Source: a bacterium
GTDB taxonomy: Bacteria > Vulcanimicrobiota > Vulcanimicrobiia > Vulcanimicrobiales > Vulcanimicrobiaceae
Direction of reading: 5' to 3'
DNA length: 64,000 bases
Assembly: GCA_021805775.1 (NCBI GenBank)
Contig: JAJZED010000013.1
Location: 1-64,000 of the forward strand
Shown here: positions 16,080 through 24,916 of the stretch, in pieces
Layout: every line of letters starts with the position of its first letter
Position numbering within the stretch: the first letter of the stretch is position 1
Translations under genes and position numbers: made by a program
Notes under the pieces: model-generated
Seen by the model: the letters and a program-made list of their open reading frames with translations, nothing else
What the model was told of the DNA's origin: nothing
Database searches by the model: none

Positions 16080-16876
16080 GCGTCGAACCGCCATACGCTC
16101 TTCGTTTCGATCGCGCGTCGGTACGCTTTCCCGGAGCGGCAACCTTCGCGCTCGAACGGATATCTCTACAGGTAGAACCGGGAGAGCTCCTCACGATTGT
16201 CGGAGCATCGGGATCGGGGAAGAGCACGCTCTTACGGTGCGCGAATCGTCTCGTCGCACTCTGCGACGGTCGCATCGAGATCGACGGCATCGATATTGAG
16301 AGCGTCGCCATCGATCCACTTCGCCGAACGATCGGCTACGCGATCCAAGGCGTCGGCCTTTTCGCTCATCTAACCGTCGCCGAAAATCTCGCCCTCGTGC
16401 CGGAAGCCTTGGGTTGGCCGCGCGCGCGCATCGACACGCGCATCGATGAGATGCTTGCGAGGGTACGCCTCGATCCGGCGATCTATCGCAAACGCCTTCC
16501 GCGCGCCCTATCGGGAGGGCAGGCCCAACGCGTTGGAATAGCTCGCGCCCTAATAGCCTATCCGCGGTTATTGCTGCTCGACGAACCATTCGGGGCGGTC
16601 GACCCGATTCTGCGACCGCAACTCCAGGCCGAGTTACTCGGCGTGTTACGCGAAGCGCATACGACGACGTTGTTCGTAACGCACGACGTCGATGAGGCCC
16701 TTTTTCTGGGCGACCGCGTTGCCGTCATCCACGAAGGCCGCTTGCGCGCGATCGGCACGCCGCGCGCGATGCTCGACCGACCACCCGACGCTTTCACCGC
16801 CGATCTTCTTTGCGGCGACGCCCTCCTGCACGAGTACCGTCGGGATCGCCTCGCGGAACGCGAAACGCGTTCGTGA
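16076..16876 (+). CDS. OpuBA-type ABC transporter ATP-binding protein
   Basis: A 266-residue ATPase with Walker A GASGSGKST (about 43-51), Q-loop region AIQGVGLF, signature LSGGQAQR, Walker B LLLLDEPFGAVD and H-loop VTHD. It lacks the CBS-domain tail found in many OpuBA/ProV proteins, so osmotic gating through CBS domains is not expected. It starts at a GTG overlapping the binding-protein stop by 4 bases and ends in a 4-base overlap with the second permease. Confidence 0.93.
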   Translation: MSVEPPYALRFDRASVRFPGAATFALERISLQVEPGELLTIVGASGSGKSTLLRCANRLVALCDGRIEIDGIDIESVAIDPLRRTIGYAIQGVGLFAHLTVAENLALVPEALGWPRARIDTRIDEMLARVRLDPAIYRKRLPRALSGGQAQRVGIARALIAYPRLLLLDEPFGAVDPILRPQLQAELLGVLREAHTTTLFVTHDVDEALFLGDRVAVIHEGRLRAIGTPRAMLDRPPDAFTADLLCGDALLHEYRRDRLAERETRS

Positions 16877-17466
16877 TTTCGGCAATCGCAGCCCATATCG
16901 CGCTCTGCTCAACCGCCGTCGCTATAGCTACGGCCATCGCGCTCCCCATGGCTCTCGTGCTCGCCGATCGCCCGATAATAGAACGGCCGTTCTCCGCGGT
17001 ATTAGGAGCGCTGTACACGGTCCCATCGCTTGCGCTGCTCGCGGTTCTCGTGCAATGGGTGGGCCTCGGAAACACGAGCGTCGAGATCGCGCTCGTCACC
17101 TATGCGCTCTACGCAATCTTTCGCAGCACCGTCGCCGGAATTCGTGCGATTCCATTCGAGCAGCGAGAGATTGCAACTGCGCTCGGGCTGCCGCGTTGGA
17201 AACGTCGGATGCGCGTCGAACTCCCGCTCGCATTTCCGGCTATTCTCTCCGGACTCCGTATCGCTACCCTCGGAAGCATCGCGCTTGCAACTTTAGGCGG
17301 CTACGTAGGCGGAAGCGGACTCGGCGCACTGCTCTTTACCGGGTTCGCTCTACAAAACCGCGCGATGCTCGTGCAGGGAGCGCTCGGGGTCGTAGCGATC
17401 GCGCTGTGCAGCGAGCTTGGCTTCCGTGCGATCGAACGCGTCGCGCGTCTGCGAACGAGCGCGTGA
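16873..17466 (+). CDS. OpuB/ProU-type ABC transporter permease (second)
   Basis: A 197-residue permease homologous to the first gene of the operon, with YTVPSLALLAVLVQWVGLG, the ATPase contact EIATALGLPRWKRRMRVELP and GGYVGGSGLGALLFTG. I chose GTG 16873 because it overlaps the ATPase stop codon (GTGA); a longer frame back to 16810 would overlap the ATPase by over 60 bases. It completes a permease-SBP-ATPase-permease import system like Yeh/OpuB. It is convergent with egtD. Confidence 0.9.
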   Translation: MISAIAAHIALCSTAVAIATAIALPMALVLADRPIIERPFSAVLGALYTVPSLALLAVLVQWVGLGNTSVEIALVTYALYAIFRSTVAGIRAIPFEQREIATALGLPRWKRRMRVELPLAFPAILSGLRIATLGSIALATLGGYVGGSGLGALLFTGFALQNRAMLVQGALGVVAIALCSELGFRAIERVARLRTSA

Positions 17467-17484
17467 ACGCCGAGAGGTTTACAA

Positions 17485-18477
17485 TTATCCGTCGTCGCGA
17501 CGCTCCAGAAGAGCCAACGCAAATCCAGCGTCATCATCAGGCATAAACATTCGTTCTTCAAAGCCGCTATCGGCGGCGAGACTACGGATCTCTTCACGGG
17601 TAAATTTATGCGACGATTCGATGTGAATGCGCTCGCCCTCGGCGAAACCTACCGCTCCTCGACCATTTCCCATTGCATAGCTCGCTGCGCGCTCGGCGAT
17701 AAGATACGCTTCGATGTTCCCTGTGGAATCGTCGAAAATCGCCACGTGGCGAAAATTATCGACCGCGATCTCGGTGCCGAGCTCGCGGTTCACGCGTGCG
17801 AGAACGTTCTTAGAAAACGCCGCCGTCACCCCGATAGGATCGTTATAGGCGCGTTCCATGGTTTCGCGATTTTTCCGAAGATCGACCCCAAGTAAAAGCA
17901 AATCGTGGGGAGTGAGGGCGACATAGATCGCGCGAAGAAGCTCGCATCCGCGTCGGCCGGGGTAATTACCTAAATTCGAGCCCAAGAAAAGGGCAAGCGT
18001 TCTCGGCTGCCGCGGCACGTCGGCCAGCACCTGAAAATAGTCGCCGACGAGCGCATCGACGGCGATCTGAGGATAGCGTTCGAGCAGTTGGACGGCAGCA
18101 GCGCGGATCGCACCGAGCGATATATCGACCGCCGTATAGCGCACGGTGTCATATCGTTCAATTGCCGCTTCGATCAACAGGTGCGTTTTTTCCGAACTTC
18201 CGCTACCCAATTCGAGCAGACGCGGCGGTCCCCCGACGGTTGCTACGATCGTCGCCGCATATCGTTTCAATAATGCAATCTCCCTTCGTGGAAGATCGTA
18301 CTCGGGGAGCAAAACAATTGCCTCAAAAAGCGCCGAACCCAGCGCATCGTAAAGATATTTTGATGGGATCGATTTTTGCGCCGCTCTCAAGCCGCTAAGA
18401 ACGTCGCGCTCGAAATCTTCGGCGACATGGTTTTCCCAAATACGCTCGCGATAACGATTTTCGAGATTTTCGTGCAT
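17485..18477 (-). CDS. egtD: L-histidine N-alpha-methyltransferase EgtD
   Basis: A 330-residue SAM-dependent methyltransferase (family usual about 320) that converts histidine to hercynine (trimethylhistidine), the first committed step to ergothioneine. Motifs: SIPSKYLYDALGSALFEAI near the N-terminus, the SAM loop LLELGSGSSEKT, AVDIS, LGSNLGNY and LGVDLRKN, then a C-terminal FTREEI and ERMFM segment. Its ATG overlaps the stop of the upstream permease gene (TGATG), so the two are cotranscribed. No EgtB sulfoxide synthase or EgtE gene is in the window, so whether ergothioneine or only histidine betaine is made is unknown. Confidence 0.93.
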   Translation of the reverse strand: MHENLENRYRERIWENHVAEDFERDVLSGLRAAQKSIPSKYLYDALGSALFEAIVLLPEYDLPRREIALLKRYAATIVATVGGPPRLLELGSGSSEKTHLLIEAAIERYDTVRYTAVDISLGAIRAAAVQLLERYPQIAVDALVGDYFQVLADVPRQPRTLALFLGSNLGNYPGRRGCELLRAIYVALTPHDLLLLGVDLRKNRETMERAYNDPIGVTAAFSKNVLARVNRELGTEIAVDNFRHVAIFDDSTGNIEAYLIAERAASYAMGNGRGAVGFAEGERIHIESSHKFTREEIRSLAADSGFEERMFMPDDDAGFALALLERRDDG

Positions 18478-19880
18478 CACGCTTTGGGTTCCGGTCGCAG
18501 CAACGAACGATGAAACCCGTAGAGAAAATAGACCGCGAGGCCCACGACGAACCAAGCCGCAAAACGTAGCCAGGTGGGTAGCGATAGGCCGGTAATGAGG
18601 TAGATGCAACCGAGAGCTCCTAAGACGGTAAACACCGGTGCGAGCGGAGCGCGGAACGGTCGCGGTGCGTTCGGTTCGACGATGCGCAGCACCAAGACGC
18701 CGGCACAGACGATAGCGAACGCCGAAAGCGTTCCGATATTTACAAAATCGAGGAGCGTGGAGAGCGGCAAGACCGCCGCGAGGGCGGCGACGATAACGCC
18801 GGTAATCACCGTCATTCGCGCCGGAGTTCTAAAGACGGGGTGGATGCGCGCGACACCCGGCGGCAGCATGCGATCCCGCGCCATCACGTAGAAAATACGA
18901 ATTTGTCCGAGTAGCGACGTCAGCATGACCGTCGTGTTGCCGGCGACGCCGCCGAAGGCAACGATCGCGTAGACGGCGTTATCGTGCGAGACATTGCCCA
19001 GGGCGTCGAGCATCGCCGCACCCTCGGAGAGGCGCCCGTACGGCATCGCCCCTACCGTGGCGTACGCAATTGCTACGTACAAAATCCCGCCGATGGCGAG
19101 TGCGAGAAGAATGCCGATAGGAACGTGACGTTTGGGTTCGTGGGCTTCCTCCGATGCCACCGTGACCGTATCGAAGCCGATGTACGCGTAAAACACCAAC
19201 GCCGTGCTCGCGACGATGCCGTGCCAGCCGTGCGGCGCGAACGGCGTTAAATTTGCCGCGCGAACGCCGGGAAGGACGACTGCGAGAAAAACGACCATCG
19301 AAAGCACCTGAAAGATAACTAGTGCTCCGTTGATGCGCGCGGACTCGCGGATACCGATCGCAACGAGAGCGGCGATGGCAAGGGTGATGAGCGCCGCAAT
19401 GAGATCGAACTGCGGATGTGCGGTAAAGACGTTCGCCTCGCGCGCCCACGACGGCAGAACGATTCCTATTTTTGCTAATAAATGGCCGGCGTATTGGGAC
19501 CACGACGAGGCGGTCGGCGCGACCGAAAGTCCGTATTCGAGAATGAGATCCCAACCGATTACCCACGCGACGAACTCGCCCAACGTAGCATACGCATAGG
19601 TGTAGGCGCTTCCGGCGATCGGAACCATCGACGCGAACTCGGCGTAACAAAGCGCGACGCAAAGGCTGACGAGACCGGAGAATATGTAGGCGAGAACGAC
19701 TGCCGGTCCGGCGACATGTGCGCCGGCTCCGATCGTCGGGAAAATGCCGCCGAGCATCGTGCCGAGGCCGATCGCGGTGAGTGCGGGCCACCCCAGCGCG
19801 CGGCGGAGCCTCGGCCCATCGCTCTGCACGGTATCGCGCGCGATCGGCTGTCGCGCGAGCAATTGACGGAACCGACTCAT
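18477..19880 (-). CDS. APC-superfamily amino-acid permease (CAT type)
   Basis: A 467-residue, 12-helix inner-membrane transporter. It begins with a soluble segment and helix 1 (TAIGLGTMLGGIFPTIG) and has the helix-3 region YAEFASMVPIAGSAYTYAY and the helix-6 region YAYIGFDTVTVASEEA. It resembles cationic-amino-acid transporters of the CAT group. Direct translational coupling to egtD suggests histidine or a related amino acid as substrate, but that is inference from context. Confidence 0.9.
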   Translation of the reverse strand: MSRFRQLLARQPIARDTVQSDGPRLRRALGWPALTAIGLGTMLGGIFPTIGAGAHVAGPAVVLAYIFSGLVSLCVALCYAEFASMVPIAGSAYTYAYATLGEFVAWVIGWDLILEYGLSVAPTASSWSQYAGHLLAKIGIVLPSWAREANVFTAHPQFDLIAALITLAIAALVAIGIRESARINGALVIFQVLSMVVFLAVVLPGVRAANLTPFAPHGWHGIVASTALVFYAYIGFDTVTVASEEAHEPKRHVPIGILLALAIGGILYVAIAYATVGAMPYGRLSEGAAMLDALGNVSHDNAVYAIVAFGGVAGNTTVMLTSLLGQIRIFYVMARDRMLPPGVARIHPVFRTPARMTVITGVIVAALAAVLPLSTLLDFVNIGTLSAFAIVCAGVLVLRIVEPNAPRPFRAPLAPVFTVLGALGCIYLITGLSLPTWLRFAAWFVVGLAVYFLYGFHRSLLRPEPKA

Positions 19881-19895
19881 CGTCGGCGCGCTTCT

Positions 19896-20630
19896 CTATA
19901 AGCGCAAAAGAATCCGCCCGCGCCGCTCGTACGCGCGCATCTTATCCCAGCGGTAACGAATCAATGCGATGTATTGCTTCGTCTCTGCATACGGCGGCAC
20001 GCCGCGGTATGCAAGCACCGCGCCGGGCCCGGCGTTATATGCTGCCAGGGCAAGCGCGTACGGCGAACCGACCGGCGCCGCGACTCCCGATTTTTTGTAC
20101 CGGTCAACGTAGCGACCCAAAAGATGCGCCGACGCACGGATCGATGCATAGGGATCGAACGGGTCGAGCCCTACCTCCGCAGCGGTGCCCGGCATAAATT
20201 GACCGATACCGATCGCGCCCGACGACGAGAGCGCATACGGATTGTAGGCGGATTCCTGAAGCAAAGTTGCGGCAAGAAAGAGCGGCGGTAACGCATTTGC
20301 GCGAGCGGCGCGTTCGGTAACGACCGCGAGGTAGATCGCCGCTACCGCGTCGATGCGAGGATTATCGGCGAGAATCGCCCGCGCAATCGCGAGCGCATCG
20401 TGACGAACGGTACCACCGTTGCGCACGAGATCGCCGCCGGCGAGCCCGCGTAGCAGGCGATGGCGCGGCCAACTTAAGGTTGCGTTAACCAACGGCGCGT
20501 CAAATCGATTGTTTCTATCGAACGACACAGTTCGGTGCAAGGAGAACGTACTGCACGCGCACAAAGCCGCACACGCCATCGGCGTCGCGCGAGCGAGAAG
20601 GGAACGCAACCATGGCCATCGTCGGCGCAT
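19896..20630 (-). CDS. SLT-type lytic transglycosylase
   Basis: A 244-residue exported protein whose C-terminal half is a soluble-lytic-transglycosylase domain: catalytic Glu in LQESAYNP, then SSSGAIGIGQFMPGTA and ALAAYNAGPGAV. It cleaves peptidoglycan glycan strands in the periplasm. The N-terminus has Arg-rich residues and a hydrophobic stretch MACAALCACS, a signal peptide. ATG 20630 is chosen for its basic n-region, but it lies 19 bases inside the divergent gene; ATG 20579 is the alternative. It follows 15 bases upstream of the permease on the same strand. Confidence 0.85.
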   Translation of the reverse strand: MRRRWPWLRSLLARATPMACAALCACSTFSLHRTVSFDRNNRFDAPLVNATLSWPRHRLLRGLAGGDLVRNGGTVRHDALAIARAILADNPRIDAVAAIYLAVVTERAARANALPPLFLAATLLQESAYNPYALSSSGAIGIGQFMPGTAAEVGLDPFDPYASIRASAHLLGRYVDRYKKSGVAAPVGSPYALALAAYNAGPGAVLAYRGVPPYAETKQYIALIRYRWDKMRAYERRGRILLRL

Positions 20631-21145
20631 TACTTATCGTCCTCGTTATCGGTGATCTCGGCTCGACCTTCTTCTATCACGTTCCGCAGCACCTTTGGTT
20701 CACGTTACACCTGCGCACCCATCACGACCGCCGGCGCTCCTATTGGGAGCACGCCGTCCTTTCCCGCGATCCGGCGATTCTCTTCGACGGCTTTTTAGGA
20801 GCGCTCCCATACCTCGTCGTCGCCGCATTCGCGGCTCGTCTCTCGTGGGAAGGGGCCCTCCTTGGTCTCCTCCTCGGCCAACTGCACGTCTGGTGGCGTC
20901 ATACCACCGAGCTCGGCTGGAAGAGCCCGCGTTGGGCCGAGACGCTCCTCCGGCCGCTCCAGATCGTCCTTCCCGAGGATCATGACGGCCACCACCGAAA
21001 CCCCGAGATCGAGTTCGGCGACATCTTCCGCTTCTACGATGCTCCGGCTCGAGCGCTCATCAGCCTTCTCGCCCCGACTAGCCGCCGCACCCGCAATGCG
21101 TCGATGCGACGTCGGCGAGCAAAAAGGATACCGGTGCGCGCCTAA
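20612..21145 (+). CDS. Fatty-acid-hydroxylase-superfamily membrane protein
   Basis: A 177-residue membrane protein with histidine motifs that bind a di-iron centre in this superfamily: HLRTHHD, HVWWRHTTE and HDGHHRN. Two or three hydrophobic segments surround them (MAIVGALLIVLVIGDLG; ALPYLVVAAFAARL). It is shorter than typical sterol desaturases. Its ATG has GAAGGGA upstream. The glycolipid synthase gene begins 10 bases later, so the pair may modify a membrane lipid. Substrate unknown. Confidence 0.75.
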   Translation: MAIVGALLIVLVIGDLGSTFFYHVPQHLWFTLHLRTHHDRRRSYWEHAVLSRDPAILFDGFLGALPYLVVAAFAARLSWEGALLGLLLGQLHVWWRHTTELGWKSPRWAETLLRPLQIVLPEDHDGHHRNPEIEFGDIFRFYDAPARALISLLAPTSRRTRNASMRRRRAKRIPVRA

Positions 21146-21155
21146 CGGGGAGATA

Positions 21156-22346
21156 ATGGCAAAGCGCGCACTCTTTCTTATTTCGGATACCGGCGGTGGA
21201 CACCGGAGCGCCAGCAACGCAATTTGTGCGGCGCTCGACGAGCGCACCGACCCGTCCTTCGAGCACCGCATCGACGACGTTGCGGCGCACTGCGCTTTTC
21301 CGTTGACCCAACTTGGCCTTGGATACAGTATGGCACTGCGTTACGCTCCCCCGGTCTACGGCGCGCTCTACTACGCGACGAACGGCCGCCGCCGGTACCG
21401 CGCGCTCGTCCGCTTCTGCGAGCCGCTCTACCGCGAACGGCTGCGAAATCTCTTCCTCGAATATCGCCCCGACGTTATCGTCTCGGTCCATCCGCTGCTC
21501 AATCATGCCGCGCTGCGCGCGCGAGCCGATGCCGGGCTCAACCATATCCCCATCGTGACGGTCATTACCGATCTCGGGAAAGTCCACGAATCCTGGCTCA
21601 CTCCCGATGCCGATGCGATCGTCGTGCCGGCACGCGAAGTCTACCTACGCGCGCTCTCGCGCGGCGTCTCGCCGGCGCGCCTTCGCTGGCTCGGGCACCC
21701 GATCCATCCAAAATTCGACGATGTCGTCGGCACTAAACAAGAACTGCGCCGCGAACTCGGATTGCCGCAGCAGGCCTCGATCGTCATGCTGATGGCGGGC
21801 GGCGAAGGCGGCGGAAAATTGATGACCACGGCGATCGCGTTGGCGAAAACGCGCCTCCCGATCGAACTCGTCGTCGTCTGCGGCAGGAACGAAGCGCTCC
21901 GCGAGCGCCTCACCGAGCTCGCGCCCAGCCTGCCGACGCCGATGCACCTCCTCGGTTTCACCGATCAAATACCCGAATATTTTCGTGCCGTCGATCTACT
22001 CGTTACCAAAGCCGGGCCGGGTTCGCTCGCCGAAGCAAATGCCGCGCAATTACCGGTCGTCGTTTACGATTACGTCCCGGGACAGGAGCGCGGCAACGTT
22101 GATTTCGTTCGCAAAAATGGGCTCGGTGAAGTCGCGCTTCACGGCGCGGCGCAAGTCGTCGCTGCGGTCGAGCGCATGATCGGCGACCCGGCGCGACTCG
22201 TGCAAATTCGCATTCGCCAAGAAGAAGTTGCGCCGAAGGCATCATCGCGCCGAATCGCCGCGCTCATCTCGCAGATCGCCGTCGACGGAACGATTCCCGC
22301 TGACGATTCTCCGTTCGCGCCGCAACTCCAACTCGCCGCATTCTAA
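21156..22346 (+). CDS. MGDG-synthase/UgtP-like processive glycosyltransferase
   Basis: A 396-residue GT28-type glycosyltransferase. The N-terminal acceptor domain has LFLISDTGGGHRSAS and IVSVHPLLNHAALR; the C-terminal donor domain has GGEGGGK, LGFTDQIPEYFRAVDLLVTK and AGPGSLAEA. The family adds galactose or glucose from UDP-sugar to diacylglycerol at the inner membrane. The ATG at 21156 follows GGGGAG. It ends before a repeat remnant and is convergent with an SDR gene. The sugar specificity cannot be read from sequence. Confidence 0.88.
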   Translation: MAKRALFLISDTGGGHRSASNAICAALDERTDPSFEHRIDDVAAHCAFPLTQLGLGYSMALRYAPPVYGALYYATNGRRRYRALVRFCEPLYRERLRNLFLEYRPDVIVSVHPLLNHAALRARADAGLNHIPIVTVITDLGKVHESWLTPDADAIVVPAREVYLRALSRGVSPARLRWLGHPIHPKFDDVVGTKQELRRELGLPQQASIVMLMAGGEGGGKLMTTAIALAKTRLPIELVVVCGRNEALRERLTELAPSLPTPMHLLGFTDQIPEYFRAVDLLVTKAGPGSLAEANAAQLPVVVYDYVPGQERGNVDFVRKNGLGEVALHGAAQVVAAVERMIGDPARLVQIRIRQEEVAPKASSRRIAALISQIAVDGTIPADDSPFAPQLQLAAF

Positions 22347-22364
22347 AGGCCCGAAGATTCTCGC

Positions 22365-22404
22365 GCAAGCCGCGCCTCGATACGCCGGCTTGCCATCTAC
22401 TCGG
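22365..22404. repeat. Remnant of the cloverleaf repeat family
   Basis: CCTCGATAC (22375-22383) and CTACTCGG (22397-22404), the right half of the central and outer helices, are preserved in order. The left half is lost. Instead GCAAGCCG (22365-22372) pairs with CGGCTTGC (22386-22393). GGTGAC follows, as in the intact copies. It sits between convergent genes, like the copy at 9158. Confidence 0.75.
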
Positions 22405-22421
22405 GGTGACGGAGATGGAAA

Positions 22422-23192
22422 CTATCGCTCCACTAATCGGCGCGAAATACGCAGCAACATCGAACGAGGAGTGATCTTCGGCGAGAAGGCGAGCGCCGCG
22501 TTCATAACTCCGGGAATCACGACGCGCTTCCCACGTTTCCAGCCCTCGTACCCGGCGCGCGCGACCATCGTCGCATCGGCGAGCGGCTGCATCGAGAGCA
22601 GCGGCGTGCCCTCCATTTTTGCACGCGTGAAAAACGCCGTCTTCGTTGCACCGGGGCAGAGACAGCTGACGGTGACCCCGCTGCCGCGAGCTTCCTCCCA
22701 GAGAGCTTCGGAGAGCGAGAGTACGAACGCCTTACTCGCGTAATACGTCGCCATCAGCGGCCCGGGGAGAAAGGCCGCCGTCGATGCCACGTTGATAATG
22801 CCGCCGCTGCGTGCGGCGAGCATCGCCGGAAGATAGCGACGCGATAGACGCGCCACCGCAAGCACGTCGAGTTGAATTTCGGCGACGATCTCATCCTCGG
22901 GCAACTCGGCATATCGGCCGTTATTGGCAAACCCGGCGTTGTTAACCAAGAGGTCGCAGCGCGGAATCGCTGCGGTCAGTTCGGCGATGCTTTCGTCGCG
23001 CGTGAGATCCGCCGCGATGCACGTTACCGCTACGCCGTGTTTTTCGCGGATATCGGCGGCCATGAACTCAAGCCGCTCGCGCGAGCGCGCGACAAGCACG
23101 CAATCGTAGCCGTCGGCGGCGAGAATGCGGGCGAATTCCAGGCCGATCCCGCCGGATGCACCGGTCACCAGCGCGAGCGGACGCGCGCTCAC
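22422..23192 (-). CDS. Short-chain dehydrogenase/reductase
   Basis: A 256-residue SDR: cofactor loop TGASGGIG near the N-terminus, NNAG, catalytic Ser in VAST and YxxxK in YYASKAF. It resembles DltE/YqjQ-like SDRs of the three-gene type with a GATKTAFF segment. Start GTG 23192 overlaps the stop of the dienelactone-hydrolase gene (GTGA); a longer open frame upstream is the shadow of that gene. Third gene of a ROK-hydrolase-SDR operon. Substrate unknown. Confidence 0.88.
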   Translation of the reverse strand: MSARPLALVTGASGGIGLEFARILAADGYDCVLVARSRERLEFMAADIREKHGVAVTCIAADLTRDESIAELTAAIPRCDLLVNNAGFANNGRYAELPEDEIVAEIQLDVLAVARLSRRYLPAMLAARSGGIINVASTAAFLPGPLMATYYASKAFVLSLSEALWEEARGSGVTVSCLCPGATKTAFFTRAKMEGTPLLSMQPLADATMVARAGYEGWKRGKRVVIPGVMNAALAFSPKITPRSMLLRISRRLVER

Positions 23193-23905
23193 GGCAACGT
23201 CGCGCGCAGAAACTCCAGCGATAACGCCCAGGCCTCTTCGGCGACCGCACCGCGATACGAGTCGCGATCGCGCGACGCAAACCCATGCCCCGCATCGGGG
23301 TAAAGATGCATCGAGAATTTCTTCTTCGCTTCCGAGAGCGCTTGCGCTATGCGGCCGTGCTCCACCGGCGTGATACCGGAGTCGTCGGCACCGTAATGCA
23401 GCATCACCGGAGCGCGCAACTCGCCGACGCGGCCAACCAAAATCGGACGACCCATGCTGGGCTCCTCCGGACCGATACCGCCGCCATAGAAAGCAACCGC
23501 CGCTCCGATTCGTTCGGGGAGCTCCAGCGCGCTCAAAAACGCGAGCCGACCACCCATGCAAAATCCGAGCGTGCCGAGCGGCGCTTTTACGACGTCGTGA
23601 CGCGCGTCGAGCCAACCGATGGCGTCGCGGATATACGCGAGCCATTCGGCATCGCTACGCCCTTGCAGCATCGGACGAATATTCGCGAAATCGTCGTACC
23701 CGAAGGTTCGCCCATCGAAGAAGTCCGGCGCGATAGCGAGAAAGCCGGCTCGAGCGAGGCGGTCGCATTCGGTGGCGATGTAATTGTTGACGCCGAAGGC
23801 TTCCATGTAGAGCAGCACCGCTCGATGCGGTCCGGGCGATTCGGGGAGTGCGACGTACGCGCGACGCTCTCCATAGGTAATAAACGCGCCGTGTAGGTTA
23901 TCCAT
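23189..23905 (-). CDS. Dienelactone hydrolase family protein
   Basis: A 238-residue alpha/beta hydrolase. The nucleophile is cysteine in GFCMGG, with Asp in GADDSG and His in DAGHGF, the Cys-Asp-His triad of dienelactone hydrolases, which open lactones and related esters. No signal peptide, so cytoplasmic. Its start overlaps the stop of the ROK kinase by 8 bases and its stop overlaps the SDR start. Confidence 0.9.
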   Translation of the reverse strand: MDNLHGAFITYGERRAYVALPESPGPHRAVLLYMEAFGVNNYIATECDRLARAGFLAIAPDFFDGRTFGYDDFANIRPMLQGRSDAEWLAYIRDAIGWLDARHDVVKAPLGTLGFCMGGRLAFLSALELPERIGAAVAFYGGGIGPEEPSMGRPILVGRVGELRAPVMLHYGADDSGITPVEHGRIAQALSEAKKKFSMHLYPDAGHGFASRDRDSYRGAVAEEAWALSLEFLRATLP

Positions 23906-24851
23906 GTTTATCGAGACCTCCCTGAAGAGCCATCATCGCCGCGCCGACCTGCCCGGCATCGTTTCCGAGTCGTGCGATTTCGATGCGCGTCGTTCCTTTC
24001 GGTGCCATCGTCGTCAACTCGTCAACGCGCGGCCGAACCGCGTCGAGCATATAGTCACCGGCGCTCGAAACTCCGCCTCCAAGCGCGATGAGTTCGGGAT
24101 TTGTGAACGCAATGACGTTCGCCAAGCCAAGCGCAAGGTCGCTTGTATAATTCTTCCATGCTGCCAATGCGTGAAGATCGCCGGCCTGCGCGGCCTTGCG
24201 GATCTTTTTCGAGCCGAGTTTTCCCTTATCGGGATCGAGCAGAAAACTGCGTGGAAATGAGGGCGCGACCGCCATTGCGTGCCGTATGAGCCCGGTTCCC
24301 GAGGCCTGCGCCTCCATGCACCCGATCTTCCCGCAACCACAAATAAAGCCGGTTTCGGGGCGAATTTGGTGATGTCCGATCTCCCCCGCCGCAAAGCCGT
24401 GCCCGAGGAGCAACTCCCCGTCGGCGACGATACCGCCGCCGATCCCCGTGCCCAGCGTGAGCATAACGAAATCGCTCGCGCCTCTTCCGGTTCCGAAATG
24501 ATATTCACCCAACGTCGCGCACCGTGCATCGTTTCCGACGAAAACTTGCATGCCGAGCGCTTCGCGAAGACGCTTCCCCAGCGGAACGCCGAACCAGCCG
24601 AAATTCGGGCTATACCGCACCGAGCCGTCGTGTAAGTCGATATTCCCCGGCGAACCGATACCGATCGCCTCGACCTTTGCGGGCGCCGCGTTCTTCGCCG
24701 CACTCGTAACTTCGGCGACCACCACGACGACGCGCTCGAACGTAAGATCGCTCAGATCGCGTTCGTACTGGCTATGAATCGTGCCGTCGTCGGTGATAAC
24801 GGCGGCGGTGACGTGCGATCCACCTAGATCGATCCCGATTGCAGTTCTCAT
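23898..24851 (-). CDS. ROK-family sugar kinase (glucokinase-like)
   Basis: A 317-residue ROK kinase. N-terminal phosphate-binding loop IGIDLGGSHVTAAV, GNDARCATLGE, ATP-region LTLGTGIGGGIV, and zinc site GHHQI...CGCGKIGCME with the conserved CxCGxxGCxE pattern. It has no DNA-binding domain, so it is an enzyme rather than a repressor. Glucose or another hexose is the likely acceptor. The start is the ATG giving MRTAIGIDLGG; 25 upstream in-frame residues are unlikely. First gene of a three-gene operon, divergent from the gene at 24917. Confidence 0.92.
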   Translation of the reverse strand: MRTAIGIDLGGSHVTAAVITDDGTIHSQYERDLSDLTFERVVVVVAEVTSAAKNAAPAKVEAIGIGSPGNIDLHDGSVRYSPNFGWFGVPLGKRLREALGMQVFVGNDARCATLGEYHFGTGRGASDFVMLTLGTGIGGGIVADGELLLGHGFAAGEIGHHQIRPETGFICGCGKIGCMEAQASGTGLIRHAMAVAPSFPRSFLLDPDKGKLGSKKIRKAAQAGDLHALAAWKNYTSDLALGLANVIAFTNPELIALGGGVSSAGDYMLDAVRPRVDELTTMAPKGTTRIEIARLGNDAGQVGAAMMALQGGLDKHG

Positions 24852-24916
24852 GGCTTCGGCCCAGTATTCCTCAACGGCAAAGGCCACCCCCGCCGGGCTG
24901 GTCGAATCACTACCGG

